Below, piece by piece: positions 35,721 to 44,845 of a stretch of DNA of 50,233 nucleotides. This DNA comes from Microbacterium oryzae. GTDB taxonomy: Bacteria; Actinomycetota; Actinomycetes; Actinomycetales; Microbacteriaceae. The notes under the pieces were generated by a model. The model did not search any database. It saw only the letters and a list, made by a program, of their open reading frames with translations, and had not been told where the DNA came from. Both the position numbers and the translations under genes were made by a program. Each line of letters begins with the position of its first letter. Position 1 is the stretch's first letter. The stretch spans positions 1-50,233 of the forward strand of contig NZ_JAUEPM010000012.1 in NCBI RefSeq assembly GCF_030406385.1, in the 5' to 3' direction.

Positions 35721-36104
35721 ATGACGAAGCACATCTTCCTTTCGTTCGTCGAAGAGGACCTGGCGCTGGTGCGCCTGTTCCGAGGTCAAGCGAAAAATAA
35801 GAAGAGTGCACTGGAGTTCGACGACTACTCAGTTAAGGAGCCATATAACAGTACAAACGCTACGTACATCCGAAGTCAGATCAGTGCGAAGATCCGTGCC
35901 GCCTCGGTAACGATCGTTCTAATTGGGGATGACACTCACAAGAGCGAATGGGTCGAGTGGGAAATCGCGAAGAGCGTGGAGCTCGGCAATAAGGTCATCG
36001 GCGTTCGGTTGAAGGCGGGCGTGATTACTCCCGCGGCTCTGACCAATGTGCGCGCCCGGGTGATTGGATGGGACATTGACGCAATCGTCCTTGCCATCGG
36101 CTAG
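35721..36104 (+). CDS. ThsB-like TIR domain protein
   Basis: A 127-residue stand-alone TIR-like domain of the ThsB/MTH538 type. The first strand and loop are KHIFLSFVEEDLALVRLF; YSVKEPYNSTNATYIRSQI fits the ThsB-specific insert; and TIVLIGDDTHKSEWVEWEIA contains the putative catalytic E81. In Thoeris systems such proteins sense phage and make a cyclic or conjugated ADP-ribose signal. The usual partner ThsA (SIR2-SLOG or macro-TM) is absent; instead a four-helix membrane protein gene overlaps its 3' end. GGGGG precedes ATG 35721, a weak RBS. Confidence 0.82.
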   Translation: MTKHIFLSFVEEDLALVRLFRGQAKNKKSALEFDDYSVKEPYNSTNATYIRSQISAKIRAASVTIVLIGDDTHKSEWVEWEIAKSVELGNKVIGVRLKAGVITPAALTNVRARVIGWDIDAIVLAIG

Positions 36105-36993
36105 TGAGCTGCGAAAGCCCGCCGAGACGGATTTTCCTGCCCTGTATCGCAGCGCTGACCAAGAATCGCTTGCGGGTCAGCGCGCCTTCGTGCGATGCAT
36201 GCGCTACCGCCTTGGCGGCTTACTTGTAGCCGCCGCCGGCGGGATGTTCACCACCTTCGACGGCCTTGAGTGGCTGGGCGGATTTGTCGCGGTAGTTGCA
36301 CTACTTGTGGCGTTGGCTGCGGAGCTATATACGGTCGCTGCCCGGCCCGACCGAATCTGGTACGAGGGCCGAGCTGCGGCGGAGTCCGCCAAGACGCTCG
36401 CGTGGCGCTATATGGTCCGCGGCGAAGGCTTCGGGGACGATGGCCTCACCATCGACACCCGCTTCTCTGAGGAGCTCCAGGGATTGTTGACCGACCTCGA
36501 CCACGTGCCTCCCGCTGACGGTAGCGGAGGGCAGATCACGCCGCTGATGCGACGAGTGAGGGCGGGCACGTTCGATGAGCGACGCGCGTTCTATCGCGAG
36601 TTCCGTGTTGTTGATCAATTGAGCTGGTACTCGCGGAAGGCAAGATTCAACGCTCGGCGACTTCGCCAATGGACAACAATGATGGTCATCTTCGAGGTCG
36701 CGGGGATCTTTGCCGCCGGGCTACTGTGGGCACAGGTGATTGCCTTCGATGCACTCGGCCTAGTCTCAGCCCTCGCTGCCGCGCTCACCGCTTGGGCGCA
36801 GTCTCGGCAATATCAGACTCTGTCCTCGGCGTACTCAGTGACCAGCCAAGAGGTGGCTTCCGTTCTGTCCCAGCTCGATTCTCTTCAGAACGAGAGCGCG
36901 TGGGAGCGCTTCGTGACCGAGGCAGAGGAAGCATTCTCTCGGGAGCACACGCTGTGGCGCGCCTCTAGAGGAATTCGAGTAGGCGGCCGCTAG
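36064..36993 (+). CDS. DUF4231/SLATT-like membrane effector candidate
   Basis: Up to 309 residues with two pairs of hydrophobic helices: GGLLVAAAGGMFTTFDGLEW then VAVVALLVALAAELYTVA (about 50-95), and MMVIFEVAGIFAAGLLWAQ then LGLVSALAAALTAWAQ (about 210-250). Long soluble helical segments lie between and after. The EGRAAAESAKTLAWRYMV segment and SRQYQTLSSAYSVTSQEV tail match DUF4231/SLATT-type proteins, predicted membrane-disrupting effectors of nucleotide-signal defence. Start is uncertain: TTG 36064, 36076 and 36091 are in frame, all within the end of the TIR gene, so the two are coupled. Inferred role: membrane effector of the upstream TIR. Confidence 0.75.
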   Translation: MDGTLTQSSLPSASELRKPAETDFPALYRSADQESLAGQRAFVRCMRYRLGGLLVAAAGGMFTTFDGLEWLGGFVAVVALLVALAAELYTVAARPDRIWYEGRAAAESAKTLAWRYMVRGEGFGDDGLTIDTRFSEELQGLLTDLDHVPPADGSGGQITPLMRRVRAGTFDERRAFYREFRVVDQLSWYSRKARFNARRLRQWTTMMVIFEVAGIFAAGLLWAQVIAFDALGLVSALAAALTAWAQSRQYQTLSSAYSVTSQEVASVLSQLDSLQNESAWERFVTEAEEAFSREHTLWRASRGIRVGGR

Positions 36994-37590
36994 GCGCGAC
37001 GCGATGTACCTGCGGTTGCGAAGCCGCCGGTCCATAGTGGCGTACGTCACGATGTCGCAATGCAAGGTCAGGCAAGCTCCTCGCGATCCGGGACGGCGAC
37101 GTAGCCGAGAGGCTTCTCAATGCGCAGGTCGTAGCGGCACTAAGACATGAGCCGGAACCTGCCGTTCTCGATGGTGGAGACCTGCATGCGTGCGTTCTGC
37201 TTCGCACCTTCGAGGACTTCCGGTTGCTCGTACCGCGATGCCCGGGGAGAAGGCGAAGTGATGCGCGCCCACCAACCCGCCTGCAACGCGGACTCGTAGG
37301 TCTCACCGAAGGGAGATCCCCTCCTCGTAAGCCATCGTCCAGCCTGCTTTGACCTTGTGTCGGCACTCATTGCTCTCCAGCGACAGCCGTCTTGAGCCCA
37401 TCTCGAGCAACTGGGCGCAGACTCTCGTCATGTGCGATTGCTCTACTCGGGCGGCGGGGGCATGTAGTGGGGCATGCTGCGATAGCAATCGAGTACGAAG
37501 AAGTGGCGGCGCGAAATCTCTTGTTCGATGCCGTCGCCCGTTTCGGCCGATAGGGACAGTGTTGCCGTATCCTCCGAAGGAGGGTCAAGG
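36994..37590. other. Intergenic gap with one weak minus-strand frame
   Basis: A gap of about 600 bp between the SLATT-like gene and the next TIR gene. A 76-codon minus frame (37140-37370, MSADTRSKQAGRWLTRRGSP...) has GGAGAG just upstream and a plausible segment TYESALQAGWWARI, but no recognisable family. I do not call it a gene. The promoter of the following TIR gene must lie near 37500-37570. Confidence 0.35.
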
Positions 37591-37641
37591 ATGCCAAACT
37601 CCGAACCACGTCAAGGACGCAATGAGCAACAAGAACAATAA
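37591..37641 (+). CDS. Possible 16-codon leader peptide
   Basis: ATG 37591 stands 6 bp after the strongest Shine-Dalgarno of the region (AAGGAGGG, 37577-37584). It encodes MPNSEPRQGRNEQQEQ then TAA, overlapping the start of the TIR gene (ATG 37622) in another frame. It could couple translation initiation of the TIR protein or limit its output. Alternatively a frameshift error hides a longer TIR N-terminus. Confidence 0.3.
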   Translation: MPNSEPRQGRNEQQEQ

Positions 37642-38821
37642 GCGGAGCAAGCAGTTGGTCAACGCTGGCAAAGAATCGACGCTGCCCTCTGTCACTGGGG
37701 ATTCAAGCGTGGCGGCGAAGTTAACTGGTCGAGCTGATGCCGAGATCACAGTCTTTCTCAGCTATTCTAGAGCCGACGACCGCGTCTATCGGATGGTCAG
37801 GCCCTTCAAGGACCTCCTCGCCCATTTCGTCCACGCGAAGTCGGGGCGCCGCATTCGAGCGTTCCTCGATCAGGAGAGTATCGCGTGGGGCGAGATATGG
37901 AAGGAGCGACTAGAGGCTGAGATTCTGGGCGCTTCGGTGTTCATTCCTCTGCTTAGCGCCAACTATCTTGAAAGTGAGATGTGCAGACTGGAGTTCAATA
38001 AGTTCCAGTCGAGCGCCACCGCTCTCGGTGTGAAGGAACTTCTCTTACCAGTTCTACTGGTCGACGCTCCGGTCATCTTCAATTCGACCTCACCGGACGA
38101 CATCGTTCGCGAAGCGGCCTCGCGGGATTGGGAGATCATCGAGGACGCGGTCTTGGCGGACGCGGGGTCGTCTCAGTGGAAGCGCACGATGGCGCGGATC
38201 TCGGATCGATTTGTAGCAGCGTACGAGGTAGCCGAGGCGAGGCTTGCAAACCTCGAGGATGTGTCGGACTCAGGGATGCTGACGGATCTCGGCCGGCCCA
38301 ACCAGCCTTACGACGACGAGGACGATCCCGGTCTAGCAGAGCTTATCGAGTCCATCCAGGCTGAGATTGCTGACTTGACCGAGATCGGGCAGTCGCTTTC
38401 ACCTGCGATTCAAGACCTCGGCACTGCTGCGTCCGACGCGGGCCAGGTCGGGCAATTGACGTCGCCGCAGCAGATTCACGCGTGGAGCGTGCGTGCCGCC
38501 CATGCCTTTGAGGCGCCAGCGATCACGATCGGGAATCTCGGTGAACGAATGCTGGTGACTACAAAAGCCTTGGATGTTGATATGCAACAACTCCGCAGAT
38601 TCGCCGTCGAGTTTCCCGCCCTAGGTGACGGCTACAATTCTATGCTGAGCCAGCTGGCCGGCATAGACAGCGTAGGGTCTCAATTGGACCAGTTGCTGGT
38701 ACAAATGAGGCCTGCTGAGGCAGTGTCGGTGCCGCTTAGAAAAGCCCTTCGTCCAGTCCGACTCGGTCTGACGCGCGTGACAGACAGTCTTCGCCTGATT
38801 CAGACCTGGCAGCCTGCCTAG
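37622..38821 (+). CDS. TIR domain protein with unknown C-terminal region
   Basis: A 399-residue protein. After a basic, Asn/Lys-rich start (MSNKNNKRSKQ), a TIR domain spans about 40-180: ITVFLSYSRADDRVYR, RIRAFLDQESIAWGEIWKERL and NYLESEMCRLEFNKF with putative catalytic E124. The C-terminal 200 residues are helical and acidic (GLAELIESIQAEIADLTEIG, MLVTTKALDVDMQQLRRFAV) with no recognised domain, possibly an oligomerisation or sensing module. AAGGA precedes ATG 37622. TIR NADase activity is inferred from the motifs. It may work alone or share signals with the TIR/SLATT-like pair 630 bp upstream. Confidence 0.8.
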   Translation: MSNKNNKRSKQLVNAGKESTLPSVTGDSSVAAKLTGRADAEITVFLSYSRADDRVYRMVRPFKDLLAHFVHAKSGRRIRAFLDQESIAWGEIWKERLEAEILGASVFIPLLSANYLESEMCRLEFNKFQSSATALGVKELLLPVLLVDAPVIFNSTSPDDIVREAASRDWEIIEDAVLADAGSSQWKRTMARISDRFVAAYEVAEARLANLEDVSDSGMLTDLGRPNQPYDDEDDPGLAELIESIQAEIADLTEIGQSLSPAIQDLGTAASDAGQVGQLTSPQQIHAWSVRAAHAFEAPAITIGNLGERMLVTTKALDVDMQQLRRFAVEFPALGDGYNSMLSQLAGIDSVGSQLDQLLVQMRPAEAVSVPLRKALRPVRLGLTRVTDSLRLIQTWQPA

Positions 38822-39137
38822 TGCACGTAAAACCGAGGCGCTCTGCGGTTGCTTCATGTTCTCGTTTGCTTGTCGGAGCAAGCACAACCACCTCGTGCGC
38901 TCTCGATAGTCGCCTCTCAGCCTCTGCTGGAAGTTGACCGGGCGCTCGGATCGACACCACTCTGAACCTCCGTGCCGCGGAGACATTTTGGCCCCACCTA
39001 CGGACGGTCGCGAGTTTCCCGGGCACATGGCGCCTGGGAATACGACCCAGGGCATTCGCATCCGGGGCTGGCTCACGCTGCGGGACTGAGCTCGCCGAAG
39101 GTTTATAGTCGGTGCTGCGTTCTGGAAGGATCTAGTC
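38822..39137. other. Intergenic spacer
   Basis: A 316-bp gap. No gene seen. TTATAGTC at about 39101 may be a -10 for the HTH gene starting at 39138. Confidence 0.35.
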
Positions 39138-39593
39138 ATGTCCGCCAGCGCTACAGCCGATCTGTTCTGGTCGACACGACCGACACTCATGTCGGCGAGT
39201 GAAGTCGCGCGCTTCCTGAATCGGACGGAGGCGACTGTTGTGGCGCTTGCGCGGAAGCATGACATTGGTGCGTACAAGGTGTCCGGGCGATGGCTGATTG
39301 CACGGATCGACGTGCGCGGCTTCGCTGCCGCAGATGCGCGTGCGATGAAGTCTGACCTACGCCTCGTTGTCAATCCTGCGCCAAAGTTCACTGGTGACGT
39401 CGCGGGCGCGCTCGCTCACCTGCCGGAACATCTTTCCAGGTGTGCTGTGGCTGATGTGCTACGCGTCGAGGTCGCAAGGCTGTCCGGATTCGGGCTTGAC
39501 GTCTGTCCTGACGGGAGTATCGAGCGGGACGTTGTCGTGGCATACCTCCGTTCGGTGTCGAACTTTGGCCCGCATTATTCAGCTGCGTCCTGA
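39138..39593 (+). CDS. Excisionase/MerR-type HTH protein
   Basis: A 151-residue protein with a helix-turn-helix of the excisionase (HTH_17) kind at about 18-60: LMSASEVARFLNRTEATVVALARKHDIGAYKVSGRWLI has the diagnostic helix-turn-helix and wing ending in a Trp. The C-terminal 85 residues (LRLVVNPAPKFTGDVAGALA...) are not recognised. GGAAGGA lies 7 bp upstream of ATG 39138. Such proteins direct excision or regulate islands and defence operons; with no integrase in view, a regulatory role over neighbouring defence genes is the safer inference. Confidence 0.7.
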   Translation: MSASATADLFWSTRPTLMSASEVARFLNRTEATVVALARKHDIGAYKVSGRWLIARIDVRGFAAADARAMKSDLRLVVNPAPKFTGDVAGALAHLPEHLSRCAVADVLRVEVARLSGFGLDVCPDGSIERDVVVAYLRSVSNFGPHYSAAS

Positions 39594-40202
39594 TCGCGGA
39601 AGCGCATACGGTCTGATTCAGTCGTCGAGGCCGAACGCCGCGGTCACCTGTTCGTGAACTTGTGACCTAGCTGCGCGGCAGTGTTCTGGTTTGCGAATAC
39701 GCCGTACGCCATAGGGCCTTCTCACGGGGAAATGGTGCATCGTCGGTGGTTCCTCGCAGAGGTCTGGTTCGTCGTGCGGGTTGCAGTGGGGGTCGGCGGC
39801 GTCGGCGATGCGCTCAGTGTTGTTGCGAGTTGGGCTCGGGCCGCGCTGTCGGAGAGGCTGCTGCTAGACGTCACGACCTTTCGTGGACAAGGCTCGTGCG
39901 AGTCAGACTCGGCTGCTACCGCGAAGGGCATCCACCGGTCACGGCGCATGCGCTGCTCACTCGGCCCAGCCTTCGACGAGCACGACCCCTGTCGACCGCG
40001 TAGGAATCTACGCCGCCGGGTGCGTCAAACTGATCGTCTGGCCACTTTAGGATCTCCTCGACGAGCTGACGTGCGCACGTCCGACCTGCATGAGCTAACA
40101 GAGCTCCTGCATCTTCCCAGCATGATCGACGCGCAACGGATGTCGTAGACCGAGTCAAACGAGTCGGTCAAGGCATTATGAGTCTTGTTCGTCGGGCGGA
40201 GT
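39594..40202. other. Intergenic gap between HTH gene and R-M operon
   Basis: About 610 bp. A minus-strand 80-codon frame (39916-40158) contains ARQLVEEILKWPDDQFDAPG, which looks protein-like but has no family or clear RBS and may be a remnant. Nothing else is supported. Confidence 0.35.
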
Positions 40203-42650
40203 TTAGCTCTCGCTTGCGCCACTCGAGACCAGCGCTTCGATGCTCTTCTTCTCGAAGTAGCGAAACTTTTGGATCGCGTCGGTCATGTTGCCGACATCAA
40301 TAACCCCGATCTCGGTCAGCTTCGCATATGACTGCAGCGAGAGACCCGTGGAGCGGAGGAACAACTCTGTGTCGAGTGACTCGATCACGTGCGCGAGGCG
40401 CTCCTCGCGGAAGTCGGTTAAATACATGAAGATCAAAACCTTCGCGGAGACCTTTTTAAGCTTCTCGCGGATATTCTTCCGCTTCTCGGCAATCTCCTTT
40501 TTGGGTCTGCGTTGCTCACTCGCTGCGCCGCCAGCGCGCTTTACCGCGGTGAGCTTCTTCGACGCGGTGACAATCTTCTCGGCTTCCTCACGAATCGTAC
40601 GGAAGTCCTCGATCTGCTCAAGTTCAGCGATCAGGTCGACGTCTTGAAGTAGCCGGTCCATCGTGACGCCGTTGAGGTTGTACAAATCGACCGAACGCCA
40701 CCGGCGAGCGAGAGCGTTCGCACTGATCCCGCCGTGTGCCCAATCCAGGATTGCCTTAACGTCGAGTTGCTCCATCCGGCCACCATCGATCGCGAAGATC
40801 GGGAGGAAGTTGATCAGCTCGCCCAGAACCGACGCCTGCGTGGCGATCCGATCGGCGGAATTGTTCGCCAACTCTGTGCCGTACAGCGCCACGAGCGAGA
40901 GCGCCCTGTTCGGATCGAACTCGAACACATAGGCGGTGCGCTTCTGAATCTCGCCGTCGGTCTTCCACGGCGACTGCACGCGGAATGCTGCCTGAAAGTA
41001 AGACTCCGGAGCTTTCAACGAGCGGAGCATGAAAATCGACGACCACTCCGGAACGGTCACGCCGGTCATCAGCTTTCCGCAAGACAGAGTGATCGATCCC
41101 GACTTGCCCTGTTCCTCCGAGCGACGAATTACCGCCTGGAGCGGCGGGAGCGCCTGCGCGCCGATCTTCGCCTTCGTCCCCGCCGCAACGTAGATCTCGT
41201 AAGTTGAGAAGAACGGGTCGCTTCGCAACAGGTCGGCCATCGCCTCGCAGGAGGCAACGTCCTGGAGGTACCAAACGGAGTGCCGCACCGCATCCTTGAA
41301 CTCAGCCGCCTCATACGGGAATTGAGCGTTCGCCTCGCCGGTCTCAACGATCTTTTCCGGCAGCGCCTTCTTCCCGCGGATGAGGTCGAGGAATGATGCT
41401 ACGTAGTCCGGCTTCTCGAAGACGTAGCCAGTGTCGGCCTTCTTTGCCTTGAAGTAGGTGTTCAGGTCGAATCCGTCGTACTCCCCGTCCTCTGCCCACG
41501 CACCGCCGGGGGTGCCCATCGAGTACGTATACATGCGCATCTGCGGCAGCTCTTCGTAGGGATTGCAGCCCTTCGTCACGTCCCAATGAGTCTTCTCGCG
41601 TTGCTCGTCTATGTAGGTCCAGTTGAAGACCTCGGATTCTGCGTAGTCGCCGTTCGTGATTGCCTTGAAGGGGGTGCCCGAGAGGTGCAGGTGATACTTG
41701 GTCTTCAGTCCGTAGTCGATCTTCGGCACGACGTCGGCATCGGTGTCGCTCGACTCATCCGCGGCCTTCATGAACATCTGCGCCAAGGCGGCTTCTGCTT
41801 TGTCCTGGGGGTCGTAGACCTCACGAGCGGCATTGGTAGACGCTCCGAAGTGGAACTCATCGATCACGATGCAATCCCAGTCAACGAGGTGCATAGTCTC
41901 GTTGCGTTCCTTCGGCTTGCCCTCCGGGTCACGGCCGATCACGTCCTGGAAAGATGCGAACCACGCGGTCGGTCGTCCGCTGTCGATCAGGGCGTCGGCC
42001 TCGCGCGGAGGTGTATCGCGGTCGACGTACTGCCAATCGATGAAGTCGACATGGCTCAGCAAGTCGTCGCGCCACGCGCTCCGCACCGCTGGCTTGTACG
42101 TAAGGATGAGCAGCTTCGTCCAGCCCATCTCCTTTGCGAGCTGATACGTGGTGAACGTCTTCCCGAAGCGCATCTTCGCGTTCCAAAGGAACTTCACGGT
42201 GGTTCCGGGCCCGAACGTCGCCTGGGTGCGGAAGAACTTTGCAGTTTGCTCGACGGCCCGCTTCTGCTCGGGGCGCGGTTGAAAGTCCTGGATGCGGGTT
42301 GGGTCGAAAGGAAGCCCGCGTTGCAATGATCGCAACGCTGCCCAAACCTCAGCTTCGGTCGCCTCGAACCACTCACCCCCCGGGTTGACGATTCCCGCGT
42401 TTCGCAGGACACGGTGAACATCATGGTCGCTGAAGTCCGCGCCGTTGGGCCCGACCGCGGGCTCGGAGTGGAAAAGGATGTCGACGCCGTGTAGTCCTGG
42501 GAACGCCGTACCAACCTGTTGTCTCACCCGATCAATTCCCGGATTGACGGTCTGACCGACCTTGATCCAGGACTCGCCCTTCTGCCCGCTCGCGCGACGC
42601 CACGGCTTCGCGTTTCCAGCGTGTGTATAGGCGTAAATGTGGTTTGTCAC
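40203..42650 (-). CDS. GIY-YIG/T5orf172-SF2 helicase fusion nuclease
   Basis: An 815-residue protein. The N-terminal domain (about 1-100) reads HIYAYT, WIKVGQT (28-34), R41 and GGEWFEA with E93, the pattern of T5orf172/GIY-YIG nucleases. A superfamily 2 helicase follows: motif I AKMRFGKT (158-165), motif II DEFH (264-267), motif III HLSGTPF, and motif VI FRVQSPWK. A C-terminal helical, Lys-rich region (about 690-815) ends the chain. It is last in a four-gene operon and overlaps the DUF262 gene by 4 bp. Likely the translocating restriction subunit that cuts unmodified DNA. Confidence 0.82.
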   Translation of the reverse strand: MTNHIYAYTHAGNAKPWRRASGQKGESWIKVGQTVNPGIDRVRQQVGTAFPGLHGVDILFHSEPAVGPNGADFSDHDVHRVLRNAGIVNPGGEWFEATEAEVWAALRSLQRGLPFDPTRIQDFQPRPEQKRAVEQTAKFFRTQATFGPGTTVKFLWNAKMRFGKTFTTYQLAKEMGWTKLLILTYKPAVRSAWRDDLLSHVDFIDWQYVDRDTPPREADALIDSGRPTAWFASFQDVIGRDPEGKPKERNETMHLVDWDCIVIDEFHFGASTNAAREVYDPQDKAEAALAQMFMKAADESSDTDADVVPKIDYGLKTKYHLHLSGTPFKAITNGDYAESEVFNWTYIDEQREKTHWDVTKGCNPYEELPQMRMYTYSMGTPGGAWAEDGEYDGFDLNTYFKAKKADTGYVFEKPDYVASFLDLIRGKKALPEKIVETGEANAQFPYEAAEFKDAVRHSVWYLQDVASCEAMADLLRSDPFFSTYEIYVAAGTKAKIGAQALPPLQAVIRRSEEQGKSGSITLSCGKLMTGVTVPEWSSIFMLRSLKAPESYFQAAFRVQSPWKTDGEIQKRTAYVFEFDPNRALSLVALYGTELANNSADRIATQASVLGELINFLPIFAIDGGRMEQLDVKAILDWAHGGISANALARRWRSVDLYNLNGVTMDRLLQDVDLIAELEQIEDFRTIREEAEKIVTASKKLTAVKRAGGAASEQRRPKKEIAEKRKNIREKLKKVSAKVLIFMYLTDFREERLAHVIESLDTELFLRSTGLSLQSYAKLTEIGVIDVGNMTDAIQKFRYFEKKSIEALVSSGASES

Positions 42651-44845
42651 GCAGCGCCGTCCTCCGAGTCGACCTCGCCACTCTCGCGCTCGATGGCGTC
42701 ATCGGATAGCTCGTCGAGCACCTCAGCATCGGCTTCACCCAGACTTGCAAGGTAATCCGCTCTGAGGTCCTGCAGAGACTTACCGGTAGCGGCGATTACC
42801 CACCACCACCATCCGTTGGTTTCGGTACCCGTGACAGCCACGGCGGCAGCTGAGGGGCTGTCGTAGGGCGCGTCGTCGATGAAGATGCGTCCGTCTTGTG
42901 CCACCGACGCTCGCACTCCCGCGTGCCTTGACGTTGGGTGCCGGGTTGTCAGCTCACTTCCGACCTCCAGCCAGCCGGAAGCCACGAGCTGTGCGATATC
43001 CACGCTGACGGCCGTCGATGGTGCAGCAGCGGCTCCGCGGAGGCCGGCATGCCCGGCGGGCGCGGGCCAGATGCCGAGAATCTGATCGATGAGCAGCGCT
43101 GTGCGCTGTTCGATGGACGACTCATCCCACCGGTCCCGGACGAGGTTGATCGCATCCTTCGTGATCAGCACATCGTCGTGATTGAGGAAGTGCTCCCGCT
43201 TCGTGGTCCACGGTCCGTTGTTGACCTTACTGTTGAGCTTCTGCGTGACCAGGGTGAGATTTCCGAGCTGCTGCACGGTGCGGTCTCGCGCCGCTTCCTG
43301 TTCCTCGGTCAGTTGAGCCGGCCAGTGCTTGCGCCACCCCTGCGGCATCAGGTGCTCGATGGTGCCTTTGACCCGCACGACAGGGCCCATAGCGAGTTGC
43401 TTGCCGTCGGGATATCCGCGCTTCGCATCCTCCAGGGCCTCCAGCACCATCCGGAGGCGGCCCCGCAGATACTTCCAATACGCGGTCGCGCCGGTCAGCG
43501 CTTCTCTGACCTCGTCGTCGCCGGGCCAGTAGCCGACAGCGGAATGGTTTGCAACGAGGAGAGCCTCGGCCGCGTCCGCGAGCAGGTCTTTCGGCTGCGT
43601 GCTCAGGTGCTGCATAAGGTCGACGATGAATCGGTTCGAGCCCTGCGACGGCGCCTTTACCAATGCGCGACGCACAAACCAGCTTTCCAGGATCGAGAGG
43701 ATCCGTTCGCGATCAGCGACAGGAACGGCGGCCTGTTCGGGCTCATCGAGCCACATGAGCAAGGGTCGCGCGATCTCGGAATCGAGGGTCCCGACGCGGT
43801 AGCTGAAGAGCTCAACTCTGCTGAGCGGGCCGTTGACGTTCTCGGATCCTTCAATGATCGACCGGTAGCGATCGGCGGCCGCTTTGATCTGCGGAAGCAG
43901 CACGCCTATGTCTTTAGCGACCGTGTTCACGTAGTGCTTGAACTGAGTGAACACCTCGCGAATCGGGAAGTCGAGGAGTGTCCTGGCGGTGAGCCACTGC
44001 CAGAGGAACAGGGACGCACGGGAGTTCTTGATGCGACCGGTGGTAATTTCCTTCTCCCACCACGGCGTTTCGAACTCGGCCCAGTAGTTCAGGTACGCCT
44101 TCTCGGCATCGTGCGGTGTGCCAGCGAGGTTCTGGAACACGAAGTTCTTGATGAGGTCAGCCGCGGACAGGGGTGTGCCACGCGCGTTGAGTGTCTCGAA
44201 GATCGCCTGCGCGTCTTCATTTGCATCGAGGCGGATGCTGGCGATCTCCAGCCGATCCATCACGGTAGCGACTAGCATCCGGGCACGCCGCTCAGCAGCC
44301 TCGTCGTCACCGAGCCAGGTGTTTATCGAGCCGGCGAAGAACTCGTGCGCATCGCCCAGCCGCGACTTCACGACGGTCAAATAGTCGACGGGCGTCGGCG
44401 CAGACATCACCGAGGTGAAGGCCTCACGGTCGCGATTAGTCGGCCAAAGCTTGTAACGGTCGTTCTCGTCGTCGCGATAGTCGGACGGATTCTCCACGAG
44501 CGGGAGAATTTGCCCAGCAAGCTGCGCCCACCCGCGTCGCTCGAGCTCGGTGTGCAGCGAATCGAGCAGAAGTTGCAGCGTCGTGAGCCGCTGCTGGCCG
44601 TCGATTACGTTCCATGTTGGCAGTGCGCCGAGCGTCGTCGGCACCTGCTGGATGACGATAGCTCCAAGGAAATGAGTTGCTGTCTGATTATGTTGCGAGA
44701 TGACTTCGATCAGTCGAACGATGTCTTGCCACAGCGGGGCCCATTGTGTCTCCTTCGACCAGACGTAGGGCCGCTGGAAGAGCGGCACTACAAGCCTCGT
44801 CGGGTTGTAGAAGACATCCTTGGGCTTTACAACATCGGTCTTCAC
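42647..44845 (-). CDS. GmrSD-like DUF262/DUF1524 nuclease with RAMA-like tail
   Basis: A 732-residue protein. DUF262 (ParB/GmrS-like) shows VPLFQRPYVWS, the NTP-site motif I-D-G-Q-Q-R (81-86) and FETLNARGTPLSAADLIKN. DUF1524 (GmrD-like HNH) shows TIEHLMPQ with H498, then LGNLTLVTQKLNSKVNN with N529 and N538. A C-terminal segment (about 600-695: DGRIFIDDAPYDSPSAAAVA, NGWWWWVI) resembles RAMA/DUF4357 domains linked to DNA methylases. GmrSD enzymes cut modified phage DNA in an NTP-dependent way. Here the gene is inside a modification operon with 4-bp overlaps on both sides, unusual for a type IV enzyme. Confidence 0.85.
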   Translation of the reverse strand: MKTDVVKPKDVFYNPTRLVVPLFQRPYVWSKETQWAPLWQDIVRLIEVISQHNQTATHFLGAIVIQQVPTTLGALPTWNVIDGQQRLTTLQLLLDSLHTELERRGWAQLAGQILPLVENPSDYRDDENDRYKLWPTNRDREAFTSVMSAPTPVDYLTVVKSRLGDAHEFFAGSINTWLGDDEAAERRARMLVATVMDRLEIASIRLDANEDAQAIFETLNARGTPLSAADLIKNFVFQNLAGTPHDAEKAYLNYWAEFETPWWEKEITTGRIKNSRASLFLWQWLTARTLLDFPIREVFTQFKHYVNTVAKDIGVLLPQIKAAADRYRSIIEGSENVNGPLSRVELFSYRVGTLDSEIARPLLMWLDEPEQAAVPVADRERILSILESWFVRRALVKAPSQGSNRFIVDLMQHLSTQPKDLLADAAEALLVANHSAVGYWPGDDEVREALTGATAYWKYLRGRLRMVLEALEDAKRGYPDGKQLAMGPVVRVKGTIEHLMPQGWRKHWPAQLTEEQEAARDRTVQQLGNLTLVTQKLNSKVNNGPWTTKREHFLNHDDVLITKDAINLVRDRWDESSIEQRTALLIDQILGIWPAPAGHAGLRGAAAAPSTAVSVDIAQLVASGWLEVGSELTTRHPTSRHAGVRASVAQDGRIFIDDAPYDSPSAAAVAVTGTETNGWWWWVIAATGKSLQDLRADYLASLGEADAEVLDELSDDAIERESGEVDSEDGAA

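Noticed and set aside
39681..40148. 155-codon plus-strand frame in the gap before the R-M operon
   Set aside because: No RBS, no domain, biased composition changing along the frame; a competing minus frame is equally open.
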